Assembly (NCBI GenBank): GCA_000421005.1
Contig: ATWA01000006.1
Coordinates: 34,699 to 98,698, forward strand
Direction: 5' to 3'
Source of the DNA: Clostridiales bacterium NK3B98
Lineage (GTDB): Bacteria; Bacillota; Clostridia; Oscillospirales; Oscillospiraceae
Length of the DNA: 64,000 nucleotides
In this document: positions 46,301 through 53,880 of the stretch, piece by piece
How positions within the stretch are numbered: the first letter of the stretch is position 1
Layout of the letters: every line of letters starts with the position of its first letter
Position numbers and translations under genes: made by a program
The notes under the pieces: generated by a model
The model's input: the letters and a program-made list of their open reading frames with translations, nothing else
Told to the model about the DNA's origin: nothing
Database searches by the model: none

Positions 46301-46899
46301 AATTCCAGCTCAGAGATTTTGTCCCCGATGCGCAGCAGATTATCCTGGGTGCGGTCCAGCTTCCGCTCCGCCTCCTCTTTACGGTGACGGTAGCGGGAAA
46401 TGCCCGCCGCCTCCTCAAACACGGCACGGCGGTCCTGCCCCCGGGTGGACAGAATCTCGTCAATCTTGCCCTGGCCGATGATAGAGTAGCCCTCACGACC
46501 CAGACCGGTATCCATAAACAGGTCGTTGATGTCCCGCAGGCGGCAGGATTGGCGGTTGATGTAGTATTCACTTTCTCCGGAGCGGTAGTACCGGCGGGTG
46601 ACCATCACCTCGCTGTCCTCCATGGAGAAGGTGCCGACCGCGTTGTCCAGAATCAGCGACACCTGTGCGTAGCCGGTCTGTTTCCGCTTCAAGGTGCCGC
46701 CGAAGATCACGTCCTCCATCTTGCCGCCCCGCAGCGCACGGGTGGACTGCTCCCCCATGACCCAGCGGATGGCGTCGGAGATGTTGCTCTTTCCGCTGCC
46801 GTTGGGACCCACAATGGCGGTGATGGCCTCGTTAAAGGTGAGGACTGTCTTGTCCGGGAAGGACTTGAAGCCCTGTATTTCCAGTGCCTTTAAGTACAC
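43324..46899 (-). CDS. smc: Chromosome segregation protein SMC
   Basis: 1191 aa from GTG 46899 (GAGGG upstream). Head N-domain with Walker A GPNGSGKSNISDAIRW (~32-47), two long Gln/Glu/Ala-rich coiled coils (~170-500 and ~670-1020) flanking the hinge at ~520-650 (GTVAELLRVDDVYTVAIEIALGGG), and head C-domain with signature LLSGGEKAF and Walker B FVVMDEIEAALDESNV. It forms condensin with ScpA and ScpB to organise the nucleoid. First gene of the operon, with a good sigma-A promoter. Confidence 0.97.
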   Translation of the reverse strand: MYLKALEIQGFKSFPDKTVLTFNEAITAIVGPNGSGKSNISDAIRWVMGEQSTRALRGGKMEDVIFGGTLKRKQTGYAQVSLILDNAVGTFSMEDSEVMVTRRYYRSGESEYYINRQSCRLRDINDLFMDTGLGREGYSIIGQGKIDEILSTRGQDRRAVFEEAAGISRYRHRKEEAERKLDRTQDNLLRIGDKISELELQVEPLREQAEKAKEFLIYRDELRGLEISVWMDNLDRLRQGNRKLYSDYEEAVRQRDQAAADQQKFYQRSEELAAGLRQMDIQGDELRGQLSELNNQAGERESEIAILRNQVKNNEENAQRLTRELDQQENRADSVAEQIRTREQRLEEIRASAGALSQEYTQRQTDWEVLSRQSQVLDRELERLSLRQAEQNASAADARARLSALSASAQELLDRDTLLKAQIQEHSSRLETVQQEQADKQRELDTARAKAAELANQVNGYTLRLQNRQKRLTAANDQLNRIVMEDNNLQSRIHMIAEMEKMYEGYSKAVKTVMQARERGQLNHICGTVAELLRVDDVYTVAIEIALGGGMQNIVVESAEDGKRAIEYLKRRDGGRATFLPVSEVRPGFLKEQGLERQRGFVGIANQLVRYDSRYENIFSHLLGRVVICQDMDSAIAMARAYRYSFRIVTLDGQVLNPGGAMTGGSTSRSAGILSRAGELERLRQQAEGVKESLEKAKAVLEDAKRSASAGQYDLELAQGQQRQQEDLVLKLQGEAGQYHILVDALNRQLASCREELNTLEQRSQQVEAQSQTAAGEISALEQKAQTTQNESDDKSAGRDRLRQQQEELRRQLTDLQTQIAALEAEERTAEGALNQLRSVQRDISGDRDTRMNQIREFEGKNRTLTAQIESAEQALAALSQRQQEQQTQIDALTAQKLELEAQRTRADKDARERNQELLNMERECSILEQRKTAAAMEEKQLLDKLWDNYELSYDAAQSQRMELESGNRANRRIAELKRKISALGNVNVGAVEEFQRVNERYQYLADQRNDVEQAKGELEGIIGGITEEMERIFAQQFQRIGECFVTTFHELFGGGKASLELSDPNDILGCDIEIKVQPPGKALKVLTLLSGGEKAFVAIALYFAFLKVRPAPFVVMDEIEAALDESNVVRFARYMRGMTDKTQFIAITHRRGTMEEADVLYGVTMQEKGVSRVLTLNLNDVERELGIEAN

Positions 46900-46937
46900 G
46901 CAATTCCCTCGTTTCGTTTTCCATACAATGACAGTCT

Positions 46938-46966
46938 ATTATATCAGTAAACGACCGGGTTTGCAA
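46938..46966 (-). promoter_or_regulatory. Promoter of the smc operon
   Basis: TTGCAA (46961-46966) and TATAAT (46938-46943), 17-bp spacer, minus strand. Confidence 0.8.
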
Positions 46967-46992
46967 TCTCCCAAAGGGCATTTGAAGACAAA

Positions 46993-47055
46993 AGTTAAGA
47001 GTTAAGTGCTGGCGGCTCTGTGCAGAAAGCCCGCCGCAGTTCTTAACTCTTAACT
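46993..47055. repeat. AT-rich palindromic element with TTAAGAG arms
   Basis: AGTTAAGAGTTAAG (46993-47006) and its exact complement CTTAACTCTTAACT (47042-47055) flank a GC-rich centre with partly complementary GGCGG/CCGCC. Each arm is itself an internal direct repeat of GTTAAGA-type units. Confidence 0.8.
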
Positions 47056-47070
47056 CTTCATTTCTAATTA

Positions 47071-47290
47071 TGGTTATCCAGATAAGTCCGCTTGGCAAAA
47101 TGCCGGAAAGTACGAAATTCGGTGCGTACGGGACGGCGTCCTCGACGTCCCGTCCATCGAGGAGCGGGCGCTTGCAGGTGATGCGGGGCGTCGGGGACGC
47201 CGCCCCGTACAAAAGATTATCATCTTCTGCCGTTTTTCAGGTATTTCGTACATGATTGCTCATATACAAGCTGACTCAGATGGATAACCA
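47071..47290. mobile_element. Candidate MITE-like element with terminal inverted repeats
   Basis: Ends TGGTTATCCA and TGGATAACCA are perfect 10-bp inverted repeats, extending to 15 of 18 matches. CATTTCTAATT is directly repeated outside the ends (47059-47069 and 47291-47301), with one extra base on the left, as expected of a target-site duplication. No transposase inside. Confidence 0.6.
47126..47210. repeat. GC-rich palindromic repeat, copy 3
   Basis: 27-bp arms at 47126-47152 and 47184-47210; both outer ends read GTACGGG(G) inward. The left arm is identical to that of copy 1. Confidence 0.9.
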
Positions 47291-47295
47291 CATTT

Positions 47296-48873
47296 CTAAT
47301 TGTTCACAACGGCTTCCGCCACCCGAATCCCGTCCACTGCTGCGCTGACGATGCCCCCCGCATACCCGCAGCCCTCGCCGCAGGGAAAGATACCCCGGAT
47401 ATTGGCCTGCAAGCCCTCATCCCGCAGCACCCGCAGGGGTGAGGAAGAGCGGCTCTCAATTCCTGTCAGCACTGCCTCCGGATGGGCAAAGCCATGCACC
47501 TTCCGGTTCAGCAGGGGCAGAGCGCTCCGAAGGGTGCCCGCCACATAGTCCGGCAGGCACCCGTCCAGCCCCGTCCACGTCACGCCGGGACGGTAGGTGG
47601 GCGCAACGCCGCCCCCGGTCTTGGAGGGGCGCTTTGCCAGAAAGTCCCCCACCAGCTGCGCCGGGGCACGGAAGCCGCCGCCCCCCAGCTCAAAGGCCAG
47701 CTTCTCCCACTGCTGCTGAAAACGCACCCCCGCCAGCGGGTCACTACCGGGATAGTCGGCGGGGGTCACCCCCACCAGAAAGCCGCCGTTGATGTTCGCC
47801 CCGTCTCTTGCCCGGTAGCTCATGCCGTTGGTCACCAAATGTCCCTGTTCCGAGGCGGAAGCCACTACCACACCGCCGGGACAGACACAGAAGGAAAAGG
47901 CGCTTCTGCCGTCCGGCAAATGGCAGCTCAAATGGTAGTCGCTGGGGGGCAGTCTGTCCCACGCCCAGCCGTACTGGGCCTGTGAGATGGCCTGCTGGTG
48001 GTGCTCAATGCGCACGCCGACAGCAAAGGGCTTGGGCTCCATGGCGATACCATGGCTGAGCAGCATGGAAAAGGTGTCCCTTGCAGAGTGTCCCGGGGCA
48101 AGAATCAGGTGGTTGGTGGTGAGACGCTCTACCCCTTTGGGGGTAGTCACCTCCACCCCGGTGAGCTGTCCCCCGGCAATGTCCAGCCCGGTGAGCTGGC
48201 TCTCAAAGCGGACATCGCACCCAAGGGCAATCAGCTCTCTGCGGATGTTGGACACCACCTGCCGCAGCACATCCGTACCCACATGGGGGCGGAAGGAGTA
48301 GGCCACATCCTCCGGTGCGCCGAAGGCCACAAAGGTATCCAGCACCGCCCCGATTCTGGGGTCATGGGTGCCGGTGGTCAGCTTGCCGTCCGAGAAGGTG
48401 CCTGCGCCCCCCTCTCCGAACTGGACGTTGGAGCGGGTGTCCAAAACGCCGGTCTGCCAGAACCGCTCCACATCCTGTTGACGCTGCTCCACCGGTCTGC
48501 CCCGTTCCAGCACGGTCACCGGAACGCCGTTTCGTGCCAGCGTCAGGGCGGCAAACAGCCCCGCCGGCCCCATCCCCGCCACCACCGGGCGGTCACCCTG
48601 CCACGGCTGATGCGCCGGGAACTGATAGGCGGGCTTTTCCAGACGCTTGGCCGTCCCATCGCTGCGGCGCAGGGCGTAGTCCTCGTCTGCCAGACGCAGG
48701 TTCAGGGTGTACACCAGATGCACATCCTGTTTTCGCCGTGCGTCAATGGACTGCTTCACCACTTGCAATTCCTGAATGTCCCGCCGGGAGATATGGAGCA
48801 GCTTTGCCGCCCGTTTTTCCAGCGCCTCCCGGTCTGCGTCCAGCGGAAGACGGAGATTGCTCAGTTGAATCAT
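47296..48873 (-). CDS. FAD-dependent oxidoreductase (COG2509-type NAD(FAD)-utilizing dehydrogenase)
   Basis: 525 aa from ATG 48873, placed by AGGTG 7 nt upstream; other in-frame starts at 48879 and 48900 overlap or precede that site. After an N-terminal ~90-residue domain, the dinucleotide motif VVAGMGPAGLFAALTLARNG and ERG begin near residue 97; FGEGGAGTFSDGKLTT is characteristic of this family, and GIFPCGEGCGYAGGIVSAAVDGIRVA closes the FAD domain. Physiological substrate unknown. Its last codon lies within the direct repeat bordering the inverted-repeat element. Confidence 0.85.
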   Translation of the reverse strand: MIQLSNLRLPLDADREALEKRAAKLLHISRRDIQELQVVKQSIDARRKQDVHLVYTLNLRLADEDYALRRSDGTAKRLEKPAYQFPAHQPWQGDRPVVAGMGPAGLFAALTLARNGVPVTVLERGRPVEQRQQDVERFWQTGVLDTRSNVQFGEGGAGTFSDGKLTTGTHDPRIGAVLDTFVAFGAPEDVAYSFRPHVGTDVLRQVVSNIRRELIALGCDVRFESQLTGLDIAGGQLTGVEVTTPKGVERLTTNHLILAPGHSARDTFSMLLSHGIAMEPKPFAVGVRIEHHQQAISQAQYGWAWDRLPPSDYHLSCHLPDGRSAFSFCVCPGGVVVASASEQGHLVTNGMSYRARDGANINGGFLVGVTPADYPGSDPLAGVRFQQQWEKLAFELGGGGFRAPAQLVGDFLAKRPSKTGGGVAPTYRPGVTWTGLDGCLPDYVAGTLRSALPLLNRKVHGFAHPEAVLTGIESRSSSPLRVLRDEGLQANIRGIFPCGEGCGYAGGIVSAAVDGIRVAEAVVNN

Positions 48874-48954
48874 TGTCATCACCTGTGGGCATGATACCAC
48901 ACTTTCCTTCTGTTTTCCACTCTCCCCTCATATCCTTCCCTGAGGTGATTTGCC

Positions 48955-49650
48955 GTGGTGGGCTATTTCCGTTTCACCGGCCGTCCCGGCTGGGTGAGCT
49001 TGAGAGGATATGACGTGCTGGGTATGGCGGTGTGGGAGGTTCTTCTGCCGGGGCAGGCGGACAGTCCCAGAGCCACTCGCCGTCTCCGGCGGGGGACGGC
49101 GCTGCTGCAGCGCCGGGGCTGCCGCCGTCTGCTCTCCCCCTGTGACGCTGCTCCGGGGATGGACGTGGTACAGACAAGGGGACTGTGGCAGACGCTGGCA
49201 GGGCCGTTGGCGCTGGCAGCATTGGAGCAACGGGGACTGGTGCCGGGGCGCAGCGTGGTGGGTCTGTCCGCAAAGCGCAGAAGCGCCAACCTGCTGCGCT
49301 GCTGCCGGTATCTCGCCCCCCGTGTCCGGGCCATTGCCATGGATGCCCAGACAGAGGGGCTGATAGGCTGGGAGCTGGAACGGGCATACGGTCTGCCGGT
49401 GGTGGATGCCGGGGCGGATGTGTGGCTGGACTTCGCCTTGCAAGAGGGCAGGCCGGGACGGTTCGCTCTGGGGGGAGAGAATCCGGAGATACCCGGCTTT
49501 ACCCTGACAGCGCCGGGGCTGGAGCTCCCGCCCCTCTGCCCCGCCCTCCCCCTGCTCTCCGCCCTCTGGGCGCAGGGACGGCTGGCTGCGTCTGAGCTGG
49601 TGATTTTACCGGAATCTCTTGACAGGCAGGACAAAACCGCATATACTTGA
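48955..49650 (+). CDS. Hypothetical protein
   Basis: 231 aa from GTG 48955 with TGAGGTGA upstream. I do not recognise the family. It is Arg/Leu/Gly-rich with several Cys (about 60, 115) and has no signal peptide or clear membrane helix. LALAALEQRGLVPGRSVVGLSAKRRSANLLRCC and GLPVVDAGADVWLDF suggest an alpha/beta fold. Its 3' end contains the promoter of greA, so it is transcribed into the greA-lysS operon. It is divergent from the FAD oxidoreductase. Likely real, as coding bias matches its neighbours. Confidence 0.65.
   Translation: MVGYFRFTGRPGWVSLRGYDVLGMAVWEVLLPGQADSPRATRRLRRGTALLQRRGCRRLLSPCDAAPGMDVVQTRGLWQTLAGPLALAALEQRGLVPGRSVVGLSAKRRSANLLRCCRYLAPRVRAIAMDAQTEGLIGWELERAYGLPVVDAGADVWLDFALQEGRPGRFALGGENPEIPGFTLTAPGLELPPLCPALPLLSALWAQGRLAASELVILPESLDRQDKTAYT
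49619..49647 (+). promoter_or_regulatory. Promoter of greA-lysS
   Basis: TTGACA (49619-49624) and TATACT (49642-49647), 17-bp spacer, inside the last codons of the preceding gene. Confidence 0.8.
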
Positions 49651-49760
49651 CGTAATAATGTACGATTATGCCATTTTGCTCTGTGAAGGCAGGAAAAACC
49701 CGCCGGAACAGGGGAGAATGGAGTATTTTATTGACTTTGATACAAGAAAGGTTGATTGCA

Positions 49761-50243
49761 ATGGCAGCAAATCCCGTCAAGCTGACCCCTGCCCGTCTCA
49801 AGGAATTACAGGACGAAATGGTCTGGATGAAGACCGTCCGGGAAAAGGAAATTGCCGAGCTGATTAAGGAAGCCCGCTCCTTCGGCGACCTGTCTGAGAA
49901 CAGCGAGTATGATGAGGCGAAAAACGAGGAAGGCAAGCTGTACTCCCGTGAGGCAGAGGTTCAGGCCATTCTGGACAACTATGTACTCATTGAAGAGGAC
50001 GCTCTGGACGATACCACCGTCAATCTGGGCTGCACCGTCACCGTGCTGGACCTGGACATGGACGAGGAGGAGGAGTACCGCATTGTGGGCTCTCAGGAGG
50101 CCGACCCCATGGAGGGGCGTATCAGCGAGGAATCTCCCTTTGGCCGGGCGCTGATGGGCAAGGAAGAGGGCGATGAGATCACCGTGGAGGCTCCCGCCGG
50201 GGTGCTGCGCTACCGGGTGGTCAAAATTGCCGTCAACCGCTGA
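49761..50243 (+). CDS. greA: Transcription elongation factor GreA
   Basis: 160 aa from ATG 49761 (AAGGTTG upstream); the frame back to 49668 is leader. N-terminal coiled-coil with KTVREKEIAELIKEARSFGDLSENSEYDEAKNEE, where the DLSENSEYDEAK tip carries the acidic residues that stimulate RNA cleavage, and a C-terminal FKBP-like domain (ISEESPFGRALMGKEEGDEI). It rescues backtracked RNA polymerase. Stop is 14 bp before lysS. Confidence 0.96.
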   Translation: MAANPVKLTPARLKELQDEMVWMKTVREKEIAELIKEARSFGDLSENSEYDEAKNEEGKLYSREAEVQAILDNYVLIEEDALDDTTVNLGCTVTVLDLDMDEEEEYRIVGSQEADPMEGRISEESPFGRALMGKEEGDEITVEAPAGVLRYRVVKIAVNR

Positions 50244-50257
50244 TTCGGGAGGCAGAC

Positions 50258-52192
50258 ATGGCTAAGTTTACCAATCCCGAGGAGGGCAAGAGCGTCAGCG
50301 AGCTGCTGCAGATTCGCCGGGACAAGCTCACCGACCTGCAAAACGCCCAGCTTGACCCCTTCCGGCTCACCAAATTTGACGTGACCCATCACTCCGCCGA
50401 TATTGTCAATCAGTTTGACGCTCTGGAGGAACAGACTGTCTCCATTGCCGGACGGCTCATGTCCAAGCGGGGCATGGGCAAGGTCTCCTTCTGCGATTTG
50501 CAGGACAAAGAGGGCCGGGTGCAGCTCTATGTCCGCAAGGATTTGATCGGTGAGGAGAACTACAACTGGTTCAAAAAGTACGATATCGGCGACATTGTAG
50601 GTGTCACCGGGCAGGTGTTCAAGACCCAGAAGGGGGAGATTTCCGTCCGTGCAGAGTCGGTTACCCTGCTCTCCAAGAGCCTGCTGCCCCTGCCGGAGAA
50701 GTTCCACGGTCTCACCGACAAGGAACTGCGCTACCGTCAGCGTTATGTGGATTTGATTGTCAATCCCGAGGTGAAGGACACCTTTGTCCGCCGCAGCCAG
50801 ATTATGCGGGAGCTGCGCAGCTTTTTGGACAACCGGGGCTTTTTGGAGGTGGAAACCCCCATTCTCACCCCCTTTGAAATCGGTGCCTCCGCCCGTCCCT
50901 TCTACACCCACCACAACACCCTGGATATGGACATGGTGCTGCGCATTGAGACCGAGCTGTATCTGAAGCGGCTCATGGTAGGCGGCTTGGAGCGGGTCTA
51001 TGAAGTGGGGCGTATCTTCCGCAACGAGGGCATGGACCCCAAGCACAACCCGGAGTTCACCACCATCGAGCTGTATCAGGCGTTCACCGATTTCCACGGT
51101 ATGATGGAGCTGGTAGAGGATATGATGAAGACGGTGGCGCAGAGGGTGTGCGGCACGCTGGTCATCCCCTATCAGGGACATGAGATCAACCTTGGTCACT
51201 GGGAGAAACTGACCATGGTGGAGGCGGTGAAAAAGTATTCCGGTGTGGATTTCTCCGACTGGAAGAGCGACGAGGACGCCATTGCCTGCGCCAAGGCCCA
51301 TGAGGTTGACCTGCCCGAGGTTCCCACCCGTGGCGCAATTCTGGCGGAGTTCTTCGACAAGTTTGTGGAGGAAAACCTGATTCAGCCCACCTTCATCTAT
51401 GACTACCCGGTGGAGATCAGCCCCCTTGCCAAGCGCAAGCCGGATGACCCGGAGTTTACCGAGCGGTTTGAATACTTCATCAACGCCACCGAGTTCGGCA
51501 ACGCCTTCTCCGAGCTGAACGACCCCATCGACCAGCGGGCACGCTTTGAGCGTCAGGTGGCAGAGCGCCGGGCGCTGGATCCCAACACCACCGCTCAGGT
51601 GGATTACGACTTCATCAACGCTCTGGAGTACGGTATGCCTCCCACAGGCGGTCTGGGCTTCGGGGTAGACCGTCTGGTAATGCTGCTCACCAACAGCGAT
51701 TCCATCCGGGATGTGCTGCTCTTCCCCACCATGAAGGAAGTGGGCAGCGGCAAGACCGAGCGCAAGGCAGAAACCGTTGCCGAACCTGCCGCTGCTGCTC
51801 CTGTGGATGAGGTCATCGACTTCTCCAAGGTGGAGATCGAGCCCCTGTTTGCCGATTTTGTGGACTTCGATACCTTCAGCAAGTCCGACTTCCGGGCGGT
51901 GAAGGTAAAGGCCTGCGAGGCGGTGAAGAAGAGCAAGAAGCTGCTCCAGTTCACGCTGGATGACGGCACCGGAACTGACCGCACCATTCTCTCCGGTATC
52001 CACGCTTACTACGAGCCGGAGGAGCTGGTGGGCAAGACCTGCATTGCCATCACCAACCTGCCCCCCAGAAAGATGATGGGCATTGAGTCCTGCGGTATGC
52101 TGCTCTCTGCCGTCCACACTGAGGACGGGGAAGAGAAGCTGAACCTGCTCATGGTGGACAACCACATCCCCGCAGGGGCAAAGCTGTACTGA
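50258..52192 (+). CDS. lysS: Lysyl-tRNA synthetase (class II) with C-terminal tRNA-binding domain
   Basis: 644 aa against ~490-500 for typical bacterial LysRS. Residues ~1-495 are the ordinary enzyme: OB anticodon-binding domain, motif 2 region RIFRNEGMDPKHNPEFTTIE and motif 3 GLGFGVDRLVMLL. After an Ala/Pro-rich linker (~505-520) comes an EMAPII/MetG-C-like tRNA-binding domain at ~530-644 (FRAVKVKACEAVKKSKKLLQ, TILSGIHAYYEPEELVGK, PRKMMGIESCGMLLSA), more usual at the end of MetRS. It charges tRNA-Lys; the extra domain probably adds non-specific tRNA affinity. GGGAGG precedes ATG 50258. Confidence 0.94.
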   Translation: MAKFTNPEEGKSVSELLQIRRDKLTDLQNAQLDPFRLTKFDVTHHSADIVNQFDALEEQTVSIAGRLMSKRGMGKVSFCDLQDKEGRVQLYVRKDLIGEENYNWFKKYDIGDIVGVTGQVFKTQKGEISVRAESVTLLSKSLLPLPEKFHGLTDKELRYRQRYVDLIVNPEVKDTFVRRSQIMRELRSFLDNRGFLEVETPILTPFEIGASARPFYTHHNTLDMDMVLRIETELYLKRLMVGGLERVYEVGRIFRNEGMDPKHNPEFTTIELYQAFTDFHGMMELVEDMMKTVAQRVCGTLVIPYQGHEINLGHWEKLTMVEAVKKYSGVDFSDWKSDEDAIACAKAHEVDLPEVPTRGAILAEFFDKFVEENLIQPTFIYDYPVEISPLAKRKPDDPEFTERFEYFINATEFGNAFSELNDPIDQRARFERQVAERRALDPNTTAQVDYDFINALEYGMPPTGGLGFGVDRLVMLLTNSDSIRDVLLFPTMKEVGSGKTERKAETVAEPAAAAPVDEVIDFSKVEIEPLFADFVDFDTFSKSDFRAVKVKACEAVKKSKKLLQFTLDDGTGTDRTILSGIHAYYEPEELVGKTCIAITNLPPRKMMGIESCGMLLSAVHTEDGEEKLNLLMVDNHIPAGAKLY

Positions 52193-52200
52193 TATACCAC

Positions 52201-52228
52201 ACCCCCGCTGTCCATGGGCAGCGGGGGT
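52201..52228 (+). terminator. Stem-loop after lysS
   Basis: ACCCCCGCTG pairs perfectly with CAGCGGGGGT (8-nt loop); the following T-run is weak (CACTTTC). Confidence 0.65.
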
Positions 52229-52272
52229 CACTTTCATCCTGCTTCTTCCACCGTGCAACAGGAGGTTTTTCC

Positions 52273-52842
52273 ATGGTGCTGATTCGTGACGCAGTTCTCT
52301 CTGACGCTCCCCGTCTGGCGGAGATTTACCGATATTATGTCCAAAAAACCGCCATCACCTTTGAATACGACCCCCCTGCCGTGTCCGCTTTTCAGTCCAG
52401 AATGGAGCGCACCATGGAGCGCTACCCCTATCTGGTGGCAGAGGTGGACGGCACCGTACAGGGCTACGCCTACGCCGGGGCATTCAAGGACAGAGCCGCC
52501 TACGATTGGAGCTGCGAGCTGAGCATCTACCTGAACCCCCACGCCCGCCGTAACGGGCTGGGACGGGCGCTGTATGAGGCCATGGAAGACCGGCTTTCCA
52601 AAATGGGGATGCTCAACCTGTACGCCTGCATCGGGGTGCCGGAGGCGGAGGACGAATACCTGACCATGGACAGCGTGCGCTTTCACCGTGCCATGGGATT
52701 TGCTACCGTTGGCACCTTCCGCAACTGCGGGTACAAGTTTGGGCGGTGGTATCATATGGTGTGGATGGAGAAAGTGATTGGAAGTCATCAGATTCCCACA
52801 GCTCCGGTGCGGTGGTATCGGCAGAACAATAAGAGCAAGTAA
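52273..52842 (+). CDS. GNAT N-acetyltransferase, phosphinothricin-acetyltransferase-like
   Basis: 189 aa with AGGAGG before ATG 52273. GNAT fold: IRDAVLSDAPRLAEIYRYYVQKTAITFEYDPP at the N-terminus, YAYAGAFKDRAAYDWSCELSIYLNPHARRNGLGRALYEAME with the acetyl-CoA loop RRNGLG, and YHMVWMEKVI at the end, all close to the Pat/YwnH-type family. These acetylate amines such as phosphinothricin or methionine sulfoximine. Substrate inferred only by similarity. Confidence 0.88.
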   Translation: MVLIRDAVLSDAPRLAEIYRYYVQKTAITFEYDPPAVSAFQSRMERTMERYPYLVAEVDGTVQGYAYAGAFKDRAAYDWSCELSIYLNPHARRNGLGRALYEAMEDRLSKMGMLNLYACIGVPEAEDEYLTMDSVRFHRAMGFATVGTFRNCGYKFGRWYHMVWMEKVIGSHQIPTAPVRWYRQNNKSK

Positions 52843-52870
52843 AAAATCCGCCCGTCCGGGCGGATTTTTT
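52841..52870. terminator. Bidirectional terminator
   Basis: AAAAAATCCGCCC and GGGCGGATTTTTT form a perfect stem with a 4-nt loop between the convergent acetyltransferase and DUF896 genes; it overlaps both gene ends. Confidence 0.92.
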
Positions 52871-53082
52871 TACTGTTTCGTCAGCTTCTTTTTCAGGGGA
52901 CGCTTGTTGCCATGCTCGTCCACGATATAGGTGTTTTCCAACTGTCCCACCAGAGACGCCTTTACTGCGTCGATGTACTCCCGGCGCAGCACATCCCGCT
53001 CGGCGATTTCCGCCGGGGTCAGCGCCCCTGTCTTGGCTTTCCGGGCCAGCTCGTTGATACGGTCGATTTTTTTCTGTTCCAT
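52870..53082 (-). CDS. DUF896 (YnzC/UPF0291) family protein
   Basis: 70 aa. KKIDRINELARKAKTGALTPAEIAERDVLRREYIDAVKASL is the family's helical hairpin signature, and the tail is basic. YnzC-type proteins are small cytoplasmic proteins of unknown function, some under LexA control in Bacillus. It lies 9 bp after the ylmH-like gene, so is in its operon. Confidence 0.9.
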   Translation of the reverse strand: MEQKKIDRINELARKAKTGALTPAEIAERDVLRREYIDAVKASLVGQLENTYIVDEHGNKRPLKKKLTKQ

Positions 53083-53091
53083 AGGTACTCC

Positions 53092-53880
53092 TTACAGGTA
53101 TCGTTCCAATTCGATATTGATTCTGCCTTTGCGGGACAGCGCCCCGGTCTCTGCCAGCTTGCACCGGCCCAGACCGCGGCAGGAGATCACATCCCCCGCC
53201 TTCACCGGGGCGTCGGTTTTGTCTGTCTCCGCCCAATTCAGGCTGACCCGCCCGGCACGGATATAGTCCGCCATTTTCGCCCGGCTCACGGAAAAGCCCG
53301 CTGCCGCTACTGCGTCCAGCCGCAGGGTAGCCACCGTGTCGTGGATGCGCTTCACCTCCTGCACCGGGAAGTGCAGCGCGCCCAGCGAAACAGGGGACAG
53401 ACTCAGCTTTGCCCGCCCGGCAGAGGTGAGGTTTTGCAGCAGGTAGGGCGACATCTCTGTCAAAGTGAGGATGTCGCAGCTCTCCTTATCCACCAGCAAA
53501 TCCCCCACCATCTCCCGCTTGATGCCCTGTCCCATGAGGGCGCCCAGCAAATCCCGGTGGGTCAGGCTGTCCCCGGCGTACCAGCTTGCACGGATGGCGG
53601 TCACCGGCTGCTCCTCCCAGTCCTCAAAGGTCATCCAGTCCGGGAGAAACACGCAGATTTTCCGCTGTGCCTCCTCGTAGCCGCCCCAGAATACAGGCTC
53701 GCCTCCCCCCACTGTATTCAGCAGGCTGCGTACCAGCCGCTGCTCCTCCGGGGAGAGAAAATGGGTGTACTGGGGAATGCTCCGCTGCTGGGCGTTTTCC
53801 ATCAAATCCCACACCCGGCTCAGCAGCAGCCGTTCCTCCGGAGTGCGGGCAATGCGGGTGAGATAGTCCGTCTTTTTCAT
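53092..53880 (-). CDS. ylmH: YlmH-family S4-domain RNA-binding protein
   Basis: 262 aa from ATG 53880, overlapping the cupin stop by 4 bp; the frame continues to 53964 inside the cupin gene. The C-terminal S4 domain is clear: RLDAVAAAGFSVSRAKMADYIRAGRVSLNW then VKAGDVISCRGLGRCKL. The N-terminal ~180 residues match YlmH (FLSPEEQRLV, LTHRDLLGALMGQGIKREMVGDLLV). YlmH relatives have been linked to cell division and ribosome rescue. Unlike the usual ylm cluster, no sepF, divIVA or ftsZ is adjacent. Confidence 0.9.
   Translation of the reverse strand: MKKTDYLTRIARTPEERLLLSRVWDLMENAQQRSIPQYTHFLSPEEQRLVRSLLNTVGGGEPVFWGGYEEAQRKICVFLPDWMTFEDWEEQPVTAIRASWYAGDSLTHRDLLGALMGQGIKREMVGDLLVDKESCDILTLTEMSPYLLQNLTSAGRAKLSLSPVSLGALHFPVQEVKRIHDTVATLRLDAVAAAGFSVSRAKMADYIRAGRVSLNWAETDKTDAPVKAGDVISCRGLGRCKLAETGALSRKGRINIELERYL

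Larger units (their letters stand above)
46900..47295. other. 396-bp intergenic region rich in nested repeats
   Basis: No gene is supported here. It holds the smc promoter, an AT-rich TTAAGAG palindrome, and a 220-bp inverted-repeat-bounded element that itself contains copy 3 of the GC-rich palindrome. Confidence 0.8.

Noticed and set aside
50210..52258. 682-residue minus-strand open frame
   Set aside because: Antisense shadow of lysS.
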